Shown here piece by piece: positions 17,157 through 24,466 of a stretch of DNA of 60,301 nucleotides. Made by a program: the position numbers and the translations under genes. The notes under the pieces were generated by a model, which worked only from the letters and a program-made list of their open reading frames with translations, did not search any database and had not been told where the DNA came from. Every line of letters starts with the position of its first letter. The stretch's first letter is position 1. The DNA comes from Alcanivorax sp. (GTDB taxonomy: Bacteria > Pseudomonadota > Gammaproteobacteria > Pseudomonadales > Alcanivoracaceae), in the NCBI RefSeq assembly GCF_002733835.1, contig NZ_NVWY01000016.1, positions 1 to 60,301 on the forward strand, in the 5' to 3' direction.

Positions 17157-18191
17157 ATGCGTGCTTTGATTGTGCTGGTGTCAGTTTCCTTGTCGATGCT
17201 GCTGACGGCGTGCAGTAACCCGCGTCAGGAAGTCACCGTGCAGCTGGCCAACGAGGTGCTGCTGCCGGCCCACCAGCAGTGGCGCGACAGCAATGCTGCC
17301 CTGGTCGACGCCGTGGAGACGTACTGCGCGGCCCCGCAGGCATCGGCGGATGATCTGGAAACCGCGTTTTATCAGGCCCAGTCCCGGTGGTCGCACCTGC
17401 AACCGTTAATGGTCGGCCCGTTATCGGAAGGCAACCGCAGCTGGCAGGTTCAGTTCTGGCCGGACAAACGCAACATGGTGGTGCGGCAAACAGAATCCTT
17501 GCTGGACGAGGCCGATCCGCTGACCCGCGCGCAGCTGGAGAAGGCCAGCGTGGTGGTGCAGGGGCTGACGGCGTTTGAATATGTGTTGTTTGATGAATCG
17601 GTCGCACTGGCGGATAGCCGTGGCCGTTACTGCCCACTGCTGACCGGTATCGCCGGTCATCAGCTGGCGCTGTCCGAGTCGGTGCTGGCGCTGTGGAATG
17701 AGCCGGGCGGCATGCTGGCGCAGTTGCGCGACTTCCCCAATGAGCGTTACGCCACGGCGGATGAAGGCCTGGCGGCGATTCTGCGCACGCAGATCACCGG
17801 CGTGGATGTACTGAAAAAAAAGCTGGGCACCCCCATGGGGCGGCTGAATCAGGGTGTGGTTCAGCCTTACCAGGCGGAAGCGTGGCGTAGCCGGCAGTCC
17901 ATTGAAAACCTGCAGGCGTCGTTGCAGGGGGCGCAGGCGGTATGGGAGCGGGTCCGTTCGCTGGTCAGCGATGCGGCCCTGGTGAAAGACATCGACCAGG
18001 CCTATGCGGCCGTGGCCAACCAGCTTGCGGCGTTGCCCGCGCCGTTGATGGTGCTGGTACAGGAGCCGGCGCATCGCGAGACGCTGGCGACGCTCTATGC
18101 CGCGCTGGATAACCTGGAAAACCGTCAGCAGACGGAGTTGGCCCGCAACCTGAATATCCAGATTGGTTTTAATGCCAACGACGGGGATTAG
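17157..18191 (+). CDS. Imelysin family (M75) lipoprotein, second copy
   Basis: A 344-residue lipoprotein (signal SVSLSMLLTAC). The fold is imelysin-like: QSRWSHLQPLMVGPL with RSWQVQFWPDKRN, then GLTAFEYVLFDE, where the first copy has GYHAIEFLLWG. The canonical G-x-H-x-x-E is replaced by GLTAFE, so the His is missing and only the Glu remains. It starts 36 bp after the di-heme gene and is surely co-transcribed. The two imelysins differ greatly in sequence, pointing to distinct roles. Confidence 0.85.
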   Translation: MRALIVLVSVSLSMLLTACSNPRQEVTVQLANEVLLPAHQQWRDSNAALVDAVETYCAAPQASADDLETAFYQAQSRWSHLQPLMVGPLSEGNRSWQVQFWPDKRNMVVRQTESLLDEADPLTRAQLEKASVVVQGLTAFEYVLFDESVALADSRGRYCPLLTGIAGHQLALSESVLALWNEPGGMLAQLRDFPNERYATADEGLAAILRTQITGVDVLKKKLGTPMGRLNQGVVQPYQAEAWRSRQSIENLQASLQGAQAVWERVRSLVSDAALVKDIDQAYAAVANQLAALPAPLMVLVQEPAHRETLATLYAALDNLENRQQTELARNLNIQIGFNANDGD

Positions 18192-18196
18192 AATCC

Positions 18197-18294
18197 GTTG
18201 CGAGTTGCGAGTTGCGAGTTGCGAGTTGCGAGTTGCGAGTTGCGAGTTGCGAGTTAAAAGTTAGACGTTAAAAGTTAGACGTTAAAAGTTAAAA
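18197..18294. repeat. Tandem heptanucleotide array (14 units)
   Basis: Eight perfect tandem copies of GTTGCGA (18197-18252) run into six units with the same GTT frame: GTTAAAA, GTTAGAC, GTTAAAA, GTTAGAC, GTTAAAA, GTTAAAA. It lies in the short gap between the second imelysin and DUF1513 genes, 44 bp before the latter's start. Copy number may vary by slippage. Confidence 0.95.
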
Positions 18295-18338
18295 AAGCCA
18301 GGCACGGCGTTGGCAGTGCGGGCTTGCAGGAGAGCGTT

Positions 18339-19451
18339 ATGTCACTGACACGGCGAAAGCTGCTGGGCGCGGGTGCGGCGATGGCCGGTGTGGCCGCGCT
18401 GGGTGGCTGGGCGCTATGGACCGGCACGGCGGGTGAATCGCCCCTGCTATTATCTGCCCGCAACGATGATGCCGGTCAGCATTATGCCGTGGGTTATTAC
18501 CTGAACGGCAAGCGGGCGTTTGCCACGCCGGTGGCCGAGCGCTGCCATGCGGTGGCTCGCCATCCGTTCCTGCCGGTGGCGTTGTATGTGGGGCGCCGCC
18601 CGGCGCGGGAAAGTTACTTGATTGACCTGCGTGATGGCCGGTTGCTGCAAACCCTGCACAGCCAGCCGGATCGGCATTTCTACGGCCATGCCGTATTCCA
18701 TGCCCGCGGCGAGTGGCTATACACCACCGAGAACGATACCCGCGAACCGGGCCGGGGAGTGCTGGGGCGTTACCGCCTTGATCAAGCCTCCTTGCGGCTG
18801 ACCCATGACGGGGAGGCGGCTACCCATGGTGTCGGCCCCCACGAGCTGGCCTGGATGCCGGACGGTGAATCCCTGGTGATCGGCAACGGCGGAATCCGCA
18901 CCGAAGGCGGCAGCCGTGAGGAAATGAATCTGGACGCCATGGCGCCCAGCCTGGTGATCATGAGCCGCCATGGCGAATTGATTAGCAAGGAAACCCTGGC
19001 TGACGCACAAAGCAGCATCCGCCACCTGGATGTAGCTGCCGATGGCACCGTGATTACCGGCCAGCAGTACCATGGCCCGGCCTACAACAGTGTTCCGTTG
19101 CTGGCGATCAAGCGGCCCGGGGAAGCCTATCAACCGTTCCCGGTCAGCCGGGCACAACTGGCGATGATGGATCAATACACCGCCAGCATTGCCATTCACA
19201 GCGAGCAGCGACAAGTGGCCATGACCGCGCCACGGGGAAACCGTTTCTTTATCTGGGACCTGGACAGTGGCGATACGCTGCTGGATACGCCCATGTCCGA
19301 CTGTGCCGGTGTTGGTGCGGTGCCGGGCGGTTTTGCGGTGACTTCGGGGCAGGGCAAATGCCGCTACTACGATAGCCGCACTGCAGAGGTACAAAGCCAG
19401 TGGCTGGAACTGCCGGGGGGGTGGTGGGATAACCACCTGTGGCTGAGTTAA
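18339..19451 (+). CDS. DUF1513 domain-containing protein, probable Tat substrate
   Basis: A 370-residue exported protein. It begins MSLTRRKLLGAGAAMAGVAA, a twin-arginine-type signal. The mature part looks like a seven-bladed beta-propeller: blades with GHAVFHARGEWLYTTEND, GVGPHELAWMPDGESLVIGNGG and IRHLDVAADGTVITGQQ. The DUF1513 family is of unknown activity and is found with imelysin/di-heme genes. AGGAGAG precedes ATG 18339 at good spacing. Tat export suggests a cofactor or metal bound before export (inference). Confidence 0.85.
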   Translation: MSLTRRKLLGAGAAMAGVAALGGWALWTGTAGESPLLLSARNDDAGQHYAVGYYLNGKRAFATPVAERCHAVARHPFLPVALYVGRRPARESYLIDLRDGRLLQTLHSQPDRHFYGHAVFHARGEWLYTTENDTREPGRGVLGRYRLDQASLRLTHDGEAATHGVGPHELAWMPDGESLVIGNGGIRTEGGSREEMNLDAMAPSLVIMSRHGELISKETLADAQSSIRHLDVAADGTVITGQQYHGPAYNSVPLLAIKRPGEAYQPFPVSRAQLAMMDQYTASIAIHSEQRQVAMTAPRGNRFFIWDLDSGDTLLDTPMSDCAGVGAVPGGFAVTSGQGKCRYYDSRTAEVQSQWLELPGGWWDNHLWLS

Positions 19452-19534
19452 GGCGCGCCCCCTCCCGCTTAACCAACGTTGCTTGCATCGCGGTGGGACC
19501 ACCGTTCTCACAGGTCAGGGGGCGTCGGCTTTTC

Positions 19535-19566
19535 GGTAGGAGTGCCTCTTGAGGCGCGAACCTCGG
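19535..19566. repeat. REP-like palindromic element
   Basis: GGTAGGAGTGCCTCTTGAGGCGCGAACC has the GTAGGAG...GCGAACC frame with a central inverted repeat (GCCTC/GAGGC). Related copies occur at 38894, 39018, 41146 and 41277. Confidence 0.65.
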
Positions 19567-19583
19567 AGCGGGAAACCGGCAAT

Positions 19584-19615
19584 GCGTTTAAGCCCGGAAA
19601 GCCGGGCTTAAACGT
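19584..19615. terminator. Long perfect hairpin between convergent genes
   Basis: A 13-bp stem (CGTTTAAGCCCGG / CCGGGCTTAAACG) with loop AAAG lies between the convergent DUF1513 and secreted-protein genes. No run of T follows, but AT-rich stem ends may help it act in both directions. Confidence 0.55.
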
Positions 19616-19645
19616 TATGGCTTTTCAATAGCGATATGCAGGCTC

Positions 19646-20038
19646 TCAATCGTGCCAGTTGGATACCTTGCCGGAGCACACCCAGTCCTTGGAGCCTTTT
19701 ACCACACCAATGGAATTGTAGCTGTAGCGGCCATTGGCATTGTGGGTAGACCAGCTTTTGGTGTTGCCCGCGCCGATGCCGGAGGCGCCGCAATCCTCGG
19801 AACCGTTCTTGCGCTCGTTGCAGAAGCGGGCATAGATGCGGTGGCTGCAGGTGTTGCGGTAGGTAATGATGAAGTTGTCCTTGCTGTACTCACTCCATTT
19901 GGTTTTGTGCACCACCATACAGGGGCCACCGCGACTGTTGCGGGCATCCCAGCAGGTGTCGTCGTCGACGCTGGAATAATAATCAGCGGCAGCAAACTGT
20001 GAGGCGAATAGTGCGGCAATGCCAATGGTCCATTTCAT
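19646..20038 (-). CDS. Secreted six-cysteine protein of unknown function
   Basis: A 130-residue protein with a signal peptide (MKWTIGIAALFASQFAAA). The mature ~112 residues contain six cysteines (near CWDAR, GPCMV, NTCSHR, FCNER, EDCGAS and WVCSG), consistent with three disulfides formed in the periplasm or outside. Many Ser, Asn and Tyr residues occur near the C-terminus. AAGGGGAA upstream supports ATG 20038. I do not recognise a family; small lectin-like, inhibitor or toxin-type proteins are possible but nothing shows which. Confidence 0.65.
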   Translation of the reverse strand: MKWTIGIAALFASQFAAADYYSSVDDDTCWDARNSRGGPCMVVHKTKWSEYSKDNFIITYRNTCSHRIYARFCNERKNGSEDCGASGIGAGNTKSWSTHNANGRYSYNSIGVVKGSKDWVCSGKVSNWHD

Positions 20039-20208
20039 AGTCGTTCCCCTTGTTCCCTTCGTTGATGACCTCATTGGCCCGGTAAGCGAGCCCGTCGTAA
20101 TAATTGTAGGAAACTGGGAAAAAAACGCCTCACCCATATGGGGTATATCGGTATGGAAGCTGTTGTAAAAGTGTCAGCGCCCGGCGGGTCAGGGCGCTGT
20201 GGCCGGGA

Positions 20209-20625
20209 TTACCCGCTGTGTTCGGTCAGGCATTTCCCGTGATCGCTTAGTACGTCGATTACCCGGCATTCGCCCGGGTGCCCCTTCTCGCATTCGCCGA
20301 TCATCCGGTCCAGTTCATTGCGCAGGGCGGTCAGTGCGCTGATGCGGTTTTGTACGGCGTCCCGGTGACGGCGAGCAATGGCATCGGCATGCTGGTGCTG
20401 TTCGCTGAGCGTCAGCAGTTCGCGGATGTCATCCAGGGTGAAGCCCAGCTCCCGGCTGTGACGGATAAACTGCAATCGCTCCCGGTGACGACGATGATAA
20501 CGGCGCTGGCCCCCTTCGCTGCGGGCGGGTTCGGGCATCAGGCCGATTTTTTCATAATAACGGATGGTTTCCACCTTACAGCCGGTGGCGTGGCTGAGGG
20601 TGCCAATGGAAAAGAGGGTGGGCAT
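20209..20625 (-). CDS. MerR family metal-responsive regulator (ZntR/CadR-like)
   Basis: A 138-residue regulator. N-terminal winged helix: FSIGTLSHATGCKVETIRYY followed by EGGQRRYHRRHRERL. A dimerisation helix (about 75-110) leads to a metal-binding tail with C112, H116, C120, H129, C132 and H136. ZntR has Cys79 in the dimer helix; here the residue is His79, so the metal site differs. Divergent from DUF3703-CDF efflux genes, whose promoter (20656-20686) has the MerR architecture. It most likely activates them with Zn, Co or Cd; the metal cannot be fixed from sequence. Confidence 0.85.
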   Translation of the reverse strand: MPTLFSIGTLSHATGCKVETIRYYEKIGLMPEPARSEGGQRRYHRRHRERLQFIRHSRELGFTLDDIRELLTLSEQHQHADAIARRHRDAVQNRISALTALRNELDRMIGECEKGHPGECRVIDVLSDHGKCLTEHSG

Positions 20626-20655
20626 GATTACCTCGTCAAAAAGGGATAACCGGAC

Positions 20656-20686
20656 TTGAACCTGTAGTCACTATAGCTTTTTTAAT
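20656..20686 (+). promoter_or_regulatory. MerR-type promoter and operator for the metal efflux genes
   Basis: A -35 box TTGAAC (20656-20661) and a -10 box TTTAAT (20681-20686) are separated by 19 bp, the lengthened spacer that MerR-family activators untwist. The spacer holds the dyad CTGTAGT-C-ACTATAG (20663-20677 region, 6 of 7 paired), close to CadR/PbrR/ZntR operators. Confidence 0.8.
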
Positions 20687-20721
20687 GGAGCCAGGGTGAA
20701 ACAGAATCAAGGAGCAGGATG

Positions 20722-21063
20722 ATGCACGACAGGCAACGACGGGCGTTTTACGCCGCCATGGAGGCGGCGCGGCGGGCTTATGCCAGGCAGGAGTGGGACC
20801 GGGCGTTTGTCCAGTTGGAGCGGGCGCATATTCTGGGACAGCGGCGGGTTGGCGCCCATACTCTGAGCCACTGGTGGATGTTGAAAGTGGGCTGGCAACG
20901 CCGGGATGGCCGAGAAATCCGCGGGCAGGTGCTGCGTCTGTTGGCCGCGCTGGTGATGTCGCGGTTATGGGTGCCCGTCGGCAATACCGGCGGCGCCAAT
21001 GTGAACCCGCTGCAGTCCATGCCGGTTCCTGATGCGCTGCGCGTTTTGATGGAGGAACAATGA
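20722..21063 (+). CDS. DUF3703 family protein
   Basis: A 113-residue soluble protein. WDRAFVQLERAHILGQ, then HWWMLKVGWQRRDGREIRGQ and VPVGNTGGANVNPLQ, are DUF3703 features; the family sits next to cation efflux genes and its biochemical role is unknown. AAGGAG at 20709-20714 fits ATG 20722 (7-base spacing) better than the ATG three bases earlier. It lies directly downstream of the MerR-type promoter and its stop overlaps the CDF start. Confidence 0.75.
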   Translation: MHDRQRRAFYAAMEAARRAYARQEWDRAFVQLERAHILGQRRVGAHTLSHWWMLKVGWQRRDGREIRGQVLRLLAALVMSRLWVPVGNTGGANVNPLQSMPVPDALRVLMEEQ

Positions 21064-21998
21064 TGCAGGATCACTCTTCACACTCGCCACATTCACATCA
21101 TTCTCATGGCCACGGTCACGGTGATGAGGACCGGGCCATCGGAATGGCCTTCTGGCTGAATTTTACCTTCACCATCATCGAATTTGTCGGTGGGCTGATG
21201 GTGAATTCGGTGGCGATTTTGTCCGATGCGGTGCACGACCTGGGGGACACCCTGGCTATCGGCATGGGGTGGGTGTTGGGCAAAGTCAGTCGAAAGCAGG
21301 CGGACCAGCGCTTCAGCTATGGCTACCAGCGGCTGTCGGTGCTGGCTGCGTTGCTCAATGCCCTGGTGCTGATTGCGGGCTCGGTCTTCGTGATCAGCGA
21401 AGCCATTCCCCGGCTGTGGGCACCGGAGATGCCCGATACCACTGGCATGCTGGCATTGGCCATTCTCGGGGTAACGGTGAACGGGCTTGGCGCCTGGCGG
21501 TTACTGCGCCAGTCCTCGCTGAATGCCAGCGTGATCCGCTGGCATCTGTTGGAAGATGTGCTGGGCTGGGTGGCTGTGCTGGTGGTGTCGCTGGTGCTGA
21601 TGGTCTGGGAAATTCCGATTCTCGATCCCATTTTGTCCATCGGTTTCACCCTGTTCATTCTGTTCAATGTGGCGCGCAATGTATGGGCATCGTTGAAGGT
21701 CTTCCTGCAAGCGGTGCCGACGGAGGTGGATACCGATGCTCTGGTGGACGCCTTGCAGGCACCGCCGGCCGTAGCCGGTGTGCACCATGTCCATGTGTGG
21801 AGTCTGGACGGCCAGCAGCATGTGTTCAGCGCCCATATCAAGTTGGGTGGTGAGCCGCCCATGGAGGAGCTGCGGGGGCTCAAATCCCGCTTCAGCGCGC
21901 TGGTGAAGGAATACGGTTTTGCCCACTCCACCATCGAATTGGAATGGCCGGAGGAGATGTGCCGTAACGCTGAGCAGGGTAATGAAGAGGGTGAATGA
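21063..21998 (+). CDS. Cation diffusion facilitator (CzcD/ZitB-like)
   Basis: An inner-membrane metal/H+ antiporter of about 311 residues. A His-rich N-terminus (HSPHSHHSHGHGHG) precedes six helices; helix 2 has LSDAVHDLGDT and helix 5 has RWHLLEDVLGW, the two H-x-x-x-D pairs forming the transport site. The C-terminal cytoplasmic domain contains GVHHVHVWSLDGQQHVFSAH. The H-D/H-D set fits Zn (also Cd/Co) export. ATG 21063 overlaps the DUF3703 stop by one base, with GGAGG 7 bases upstream. Regulated by the adjacent MerR protein (inference). Confidence 0.88.
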   Translation: MQDHSSHSPHSHHSHGHGHGDEDRAIGMAFWLNFTFTIIEFVGGLMVNSVAILSDAVHDLGDTLAIGMGWVLGKVSRKQADQRFSYGYQRLSVLAALLNALVLIAGSVFVISEAIPRLWAPEMPDTTGMLALAILGVTVNGLGAWRLLRQSSLNASVIRWHLLEDVLGWVAVLVVSLVLMVWEIPILDPILSIGFTLFILFNVARNVWASLKVFLQAVPTEVDTDALVDALQAPPAVAGVHHVHVWSLDGQQHVFSAHIKLGGEPPMEELRGLKSRFSALVKEYGFAHSTIELEWPEEMCRNAEQGNEEGE

Positions 21999-22117
21999 TG
22001 GGGGTTGTGCTTGGCGGTAAGGTGGCTGGGCTGTAGGCTGCATAACGTAATGGGGGCCGGGTGATCGTCCCTTTCCTCTCTGGCCACGGCCCGCCCCTGC
22101 CATCACGATGGATACCT

Positions 22118-22333
22118 ATGGATTTCAAACACGAAGACCTGACCGCTCTGGTCGAACGCACGATGCCGTTTGGTAAATATGCCGGGCGGGTGCTGATTGA
22201 TCTCCCTGAGCCTTATCTGCTGTGGTTCACCAAAAAAGGCTTTCCGAAGGGCGAGTTGGGGCGGCTGATGGCGCTGGCCTTGATGCTGAAAATGGACGGC
22301 ACGGAAAACTTGTTGGAGCCGTTGCGTAAATAG
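22118..22333 (+). CDS. DUF3820 family protein
   Basis: A 71-residue protein. The core MPFGKYAGRVLIDLPEPYLLWF followed by KKGFPKGELGRLMAL (quoted in parts) is typical of DUF3820, small proteins sometimes labelled quorum-sensing-regulated virulence factors, with structural similarity to nucleic-acid-associated domains. The frame continues upstream to 22061 but homology begins at ATG 22118. Weak Shine-Dalgarno. Confidence 0.75.
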   Translation: MDFKHEDLTALVERTMPFGKYAGRVLIDLPEPYLLWFTKKGFPKGELGRLMALALMLKMDGTENLLEPLRK

Positions 22334-22392
22334 GCTGTATCCGCTGAATCAAGCAGGTATCCTGAGGTCATTGCCATGTTCAGGAGCCAGCT

Positions 22393-23073
22393 GTGCCGTT
22401 ACTCGATGTTGTTGCCAATAATGTGTGGGCGTATTCGGTTCCCCATAGCTTCATGGGGCTACACGTGGGTGCCCGCATGACCGTGATCAAATTGTCTGCT
22501 GGCGGTTTGCTGCTGCATTCCCCGGTGCCGGTGGATGAGCCTCTTGCCCAGGAGCTGGCGGCGTTGGGCGAGGTGACCCACATTGTTTGCCCCAATCTTT
22601 TTCACCATGTTTTTGCCGCTGAAGTGAAACAGCGTTACCCGCAGGCGGTGTTGCACGGGCCGGCGAAACTGGCGAGCAAACGCAAGGATCTGTCGCTGGA
22701 TGCGGTACTCTCGGAAACACCCCATCCGGACTGGGGAGATGACTTTGAGCTGGTCTTTATTGAAGGCTCAATGTTGCACGAGACGGTGTTCTACCATCAG
22801 CCCAGCAAGACTCTGATTGCGGCGGACCTGATTGAAAACTTTCATCAATGTGACCACGGTTTCACCCGCTGGTATCTGAAGCTGGGAGGGCTGTGGAAGT
22901 CCCCGGGTTGGCATCCGGTGCTGCGCCTGGTTTACCTGAATCGTCGCAAGGCCCGCGCCAGCGTCACCCGCATTCTGGAGTGGCCCTTCGAAAGGCTCAG
23001 CCTGGCCCACGGTGAGGTGATCACTGAAAACGCCCGCAACCAGGTCCGTCATGGGATGGAGTGGTTGTTCTAG
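22393..23073 (+). CDS. DUF4336 domain-containing protein
   Basis: A 226-residue protein with GTG start after AGGAG (22382-22386). A metallo-beta-lactamase-like pattern is visible but weak: MTVIKLSAGGLLLHSPVP, VTHIVCPNLFHHVFAAE and the later ETVFYHQPSKTLIAADLIENF. This fits DUF4336, a family of unknown role that appears to have lost most of the canonical HxHxDH site. Probably cytoplasmic, transcribed alone. Confidence 0.7.
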   Translation: MPLLDVVANNVWAYSVPHSFMGLHVGARMTVIKLSAGGLLLHSPVPVDEPLAQELAALGEVTHIVCPNLFHHVFAAEVKQRYPQAVLHGPAKLASKRKDLSLDAVLSETPHPDWGDDFELVFIEGSMLHETVFYHQPSKTLIAADLIENFHQCDHGFTRWYLKLGGLWKSPGWHPVLRLVYLNRRKARASVTRILEWPFERLSLAHGEVITENARNQVRHGMEWLF

Positions 23074-23078
23074 GGAAT

Positions 23079-23229
23079 AGCTACAAGCTACAAGACTGGA
23101 TAGGGAAACAGGGAACGTTCCCTGGTTTTCCTTTTCAACTTTTCACTTTGAACTTTCAACTGATCTTTCGCGGGCAGAGCGGTTAACGTGTGGCCGCGCC
23201 CCCAATCCGCGTTGCAGCTTGAAGCTTGT
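23079..23229. repeat. Heptamer-periodic arrays, inverted pair with central block
   Basis: Two AGCTACA units plus AGACTGG (23079-23099) are followed by TTTCAAC, TTTTCAC, TTTGAAC, TTTCAAC (23133-23160), then AGCTTGA and AGCTTGT (23216-23229) in the opposite sense to the first block. All keep a 7-bp period. The region separates the DUF4336 and MacA-like genes. Confidence 0.7.
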
Positions 23230-23305
23230 TTTCCTCCTCTCCATATTTTTTGCAACTTTTCCCGCTATATTCCTCAACCATCATTACTGGTCTGTGGAAT
23301 TGCCC

Positions 23306-24466
23306 ATGTCCCGCTGGATTCGCCGTTATCCGAAAGCGGCTCTTTTGTTTGTCATTCTGATGGTATCCCTGCTGCTTGCCGGTTGGCGCTGGGGGTTTAC
23401 GTCGGCGCCGGTTACGCAGTGGCAAACGGCGACGGTGGAGCGTGGCGACGTGGAAGAACTGGTCACTGCGCTGGGCACCCTGGAGCCGGGCGATTATGTG
23501 GACGTGGGTGCGCAGGTCTCCGGCCAGCTTACCCGGCTGCATGTGGATGTGGGTGACAGTGTGGAGCAGGGCCAATTGCTGGCGGAAATCGACGCCTCTG
23601 TACAGCAAACCCAGGTGGACGCGGGCCTGGCGGAACTGGAAGCCCTGCGAGCGCAGCTGGAGCAACGTGAAGCCGAGCTGAATCTGGCCGAACTGCAGTT
23701 TCAGCGCCAACAGCGGCTGCGTGCTGCCAATGCCACCAGTGACGATGCTTTTCAGAGCGCCCGTTCCACGCGGGTCATTACCCGCGCCCAGATCAAGGTA
23801 TTGAAAGCCCAGATTCGTCAGAAGCAGGCCAGCGTGGAAGGCGACCAGGCCAACCTTGGGTACGCAAAAATCTATGCGCCACGCAGTGGCACTGTGGTCA
23901 GCCTGGAGGCCCGTGAAGGACAAACCCTCAATGCCAACCAGACCACGCCGACGCTGATGCGGATCGCCGACCTGTCCACCATGACGGTATCGACCCAGGT
24001 CTCGGAAGCGGATGTGGATCGCCTCGCGGCAGGCATGCCGGTCTACTTCAATACCCTGGGCAATGGCCAGGTGCGTTATGACAGTACCTTGCGCCAGGTG
24101 CTGCCCACCCCGGAAGTGGTGAACAACGTGGTGCTGTACACCGCCGAATTCGATATCGCCAACCCCCAGGGCAAGCTGATGTCGGGGATGACGGCCCAGG
24201 TGTTTTTTGTCGTGAACTCGGAAAAGGATGTGCTGAACCTGCCGGTGGCGGCGGTGAAACGTAATGATCGTGGCCAGTGGCAGGTGCAGGTTCCGGGCAG
24301 TGATGGTCAGCCACAGAACAAGACGGTGAAAGCCGGCATCAATAACCGGGTGCGCACGGTGATTCTCGAAGGCTTGAACGAAGGGGATACGGTGCTGCTG
24401 GGGCAGGCCGCCCGGCAAGCCGCCGGGGCGTCAAAAGACCGTCCGCGTCGCGGCGGATTGTTCTGA
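23306..24466 (+). CDS. macA: MacA-like periplasmic adaptor (membrane fusion protein)
   Basis: A 386-residue adaptor linking an inner-membrane MacB pump to an outer-membrane channel. An N-terminal membrane anchor (about 10-30, [16 protein letters not shown]) is followed by a lipoyl half ([20 protein letters not shown]), a coiled-coil hairpin with Glu/Gln/Arg heptads (about 105-190), the second lipoyl half ([18 protein letters not shown]), and beta-barrel parts. ATG 23306 is preferred; the frame upstream is unrelated. The stop overlaps the MacB start by one base. Confidence 0.85.
   Translation: MSRWIRRYPKAALLFVILMVSLLLAGWRWGFTSAPVTQWQTATVERGDVEELVTALGTLEPGDYVDVGAQVSGQLTRLHVDVGDSVEQGQLLAEIDASVQQTQVDAGLAELEALRAQLEQREAELNLAELQFQRQQRLRAANATSDDAFQSARSTRVITRAQIKVLKAQIRQKQASVEGDQANLGYAKIYAPRSGTVVSLEAREGQTLNANQTTPTLMRIADLSTMTVSTQVSEADVDRLAAGMPVYFNTLGNGQVRYDSTLRQVLPTPEVVNNVVLYTAEFDIANPQGKLMSGMTAQVFFVVNSEKDVLNLPVAAVKRNDRGQWQVQVPGSDGQPQNKTVKAGINNRVRTVILEGLNEGDTVLLGQAARQAAGASKDRPRRGGLF

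Noticed and set aside
18197..18294. CRISPR-like array
   Set aside because: The units are only 7 bp with no spacers and no cas gene nearby; it is a tandem microsatellite-type array.
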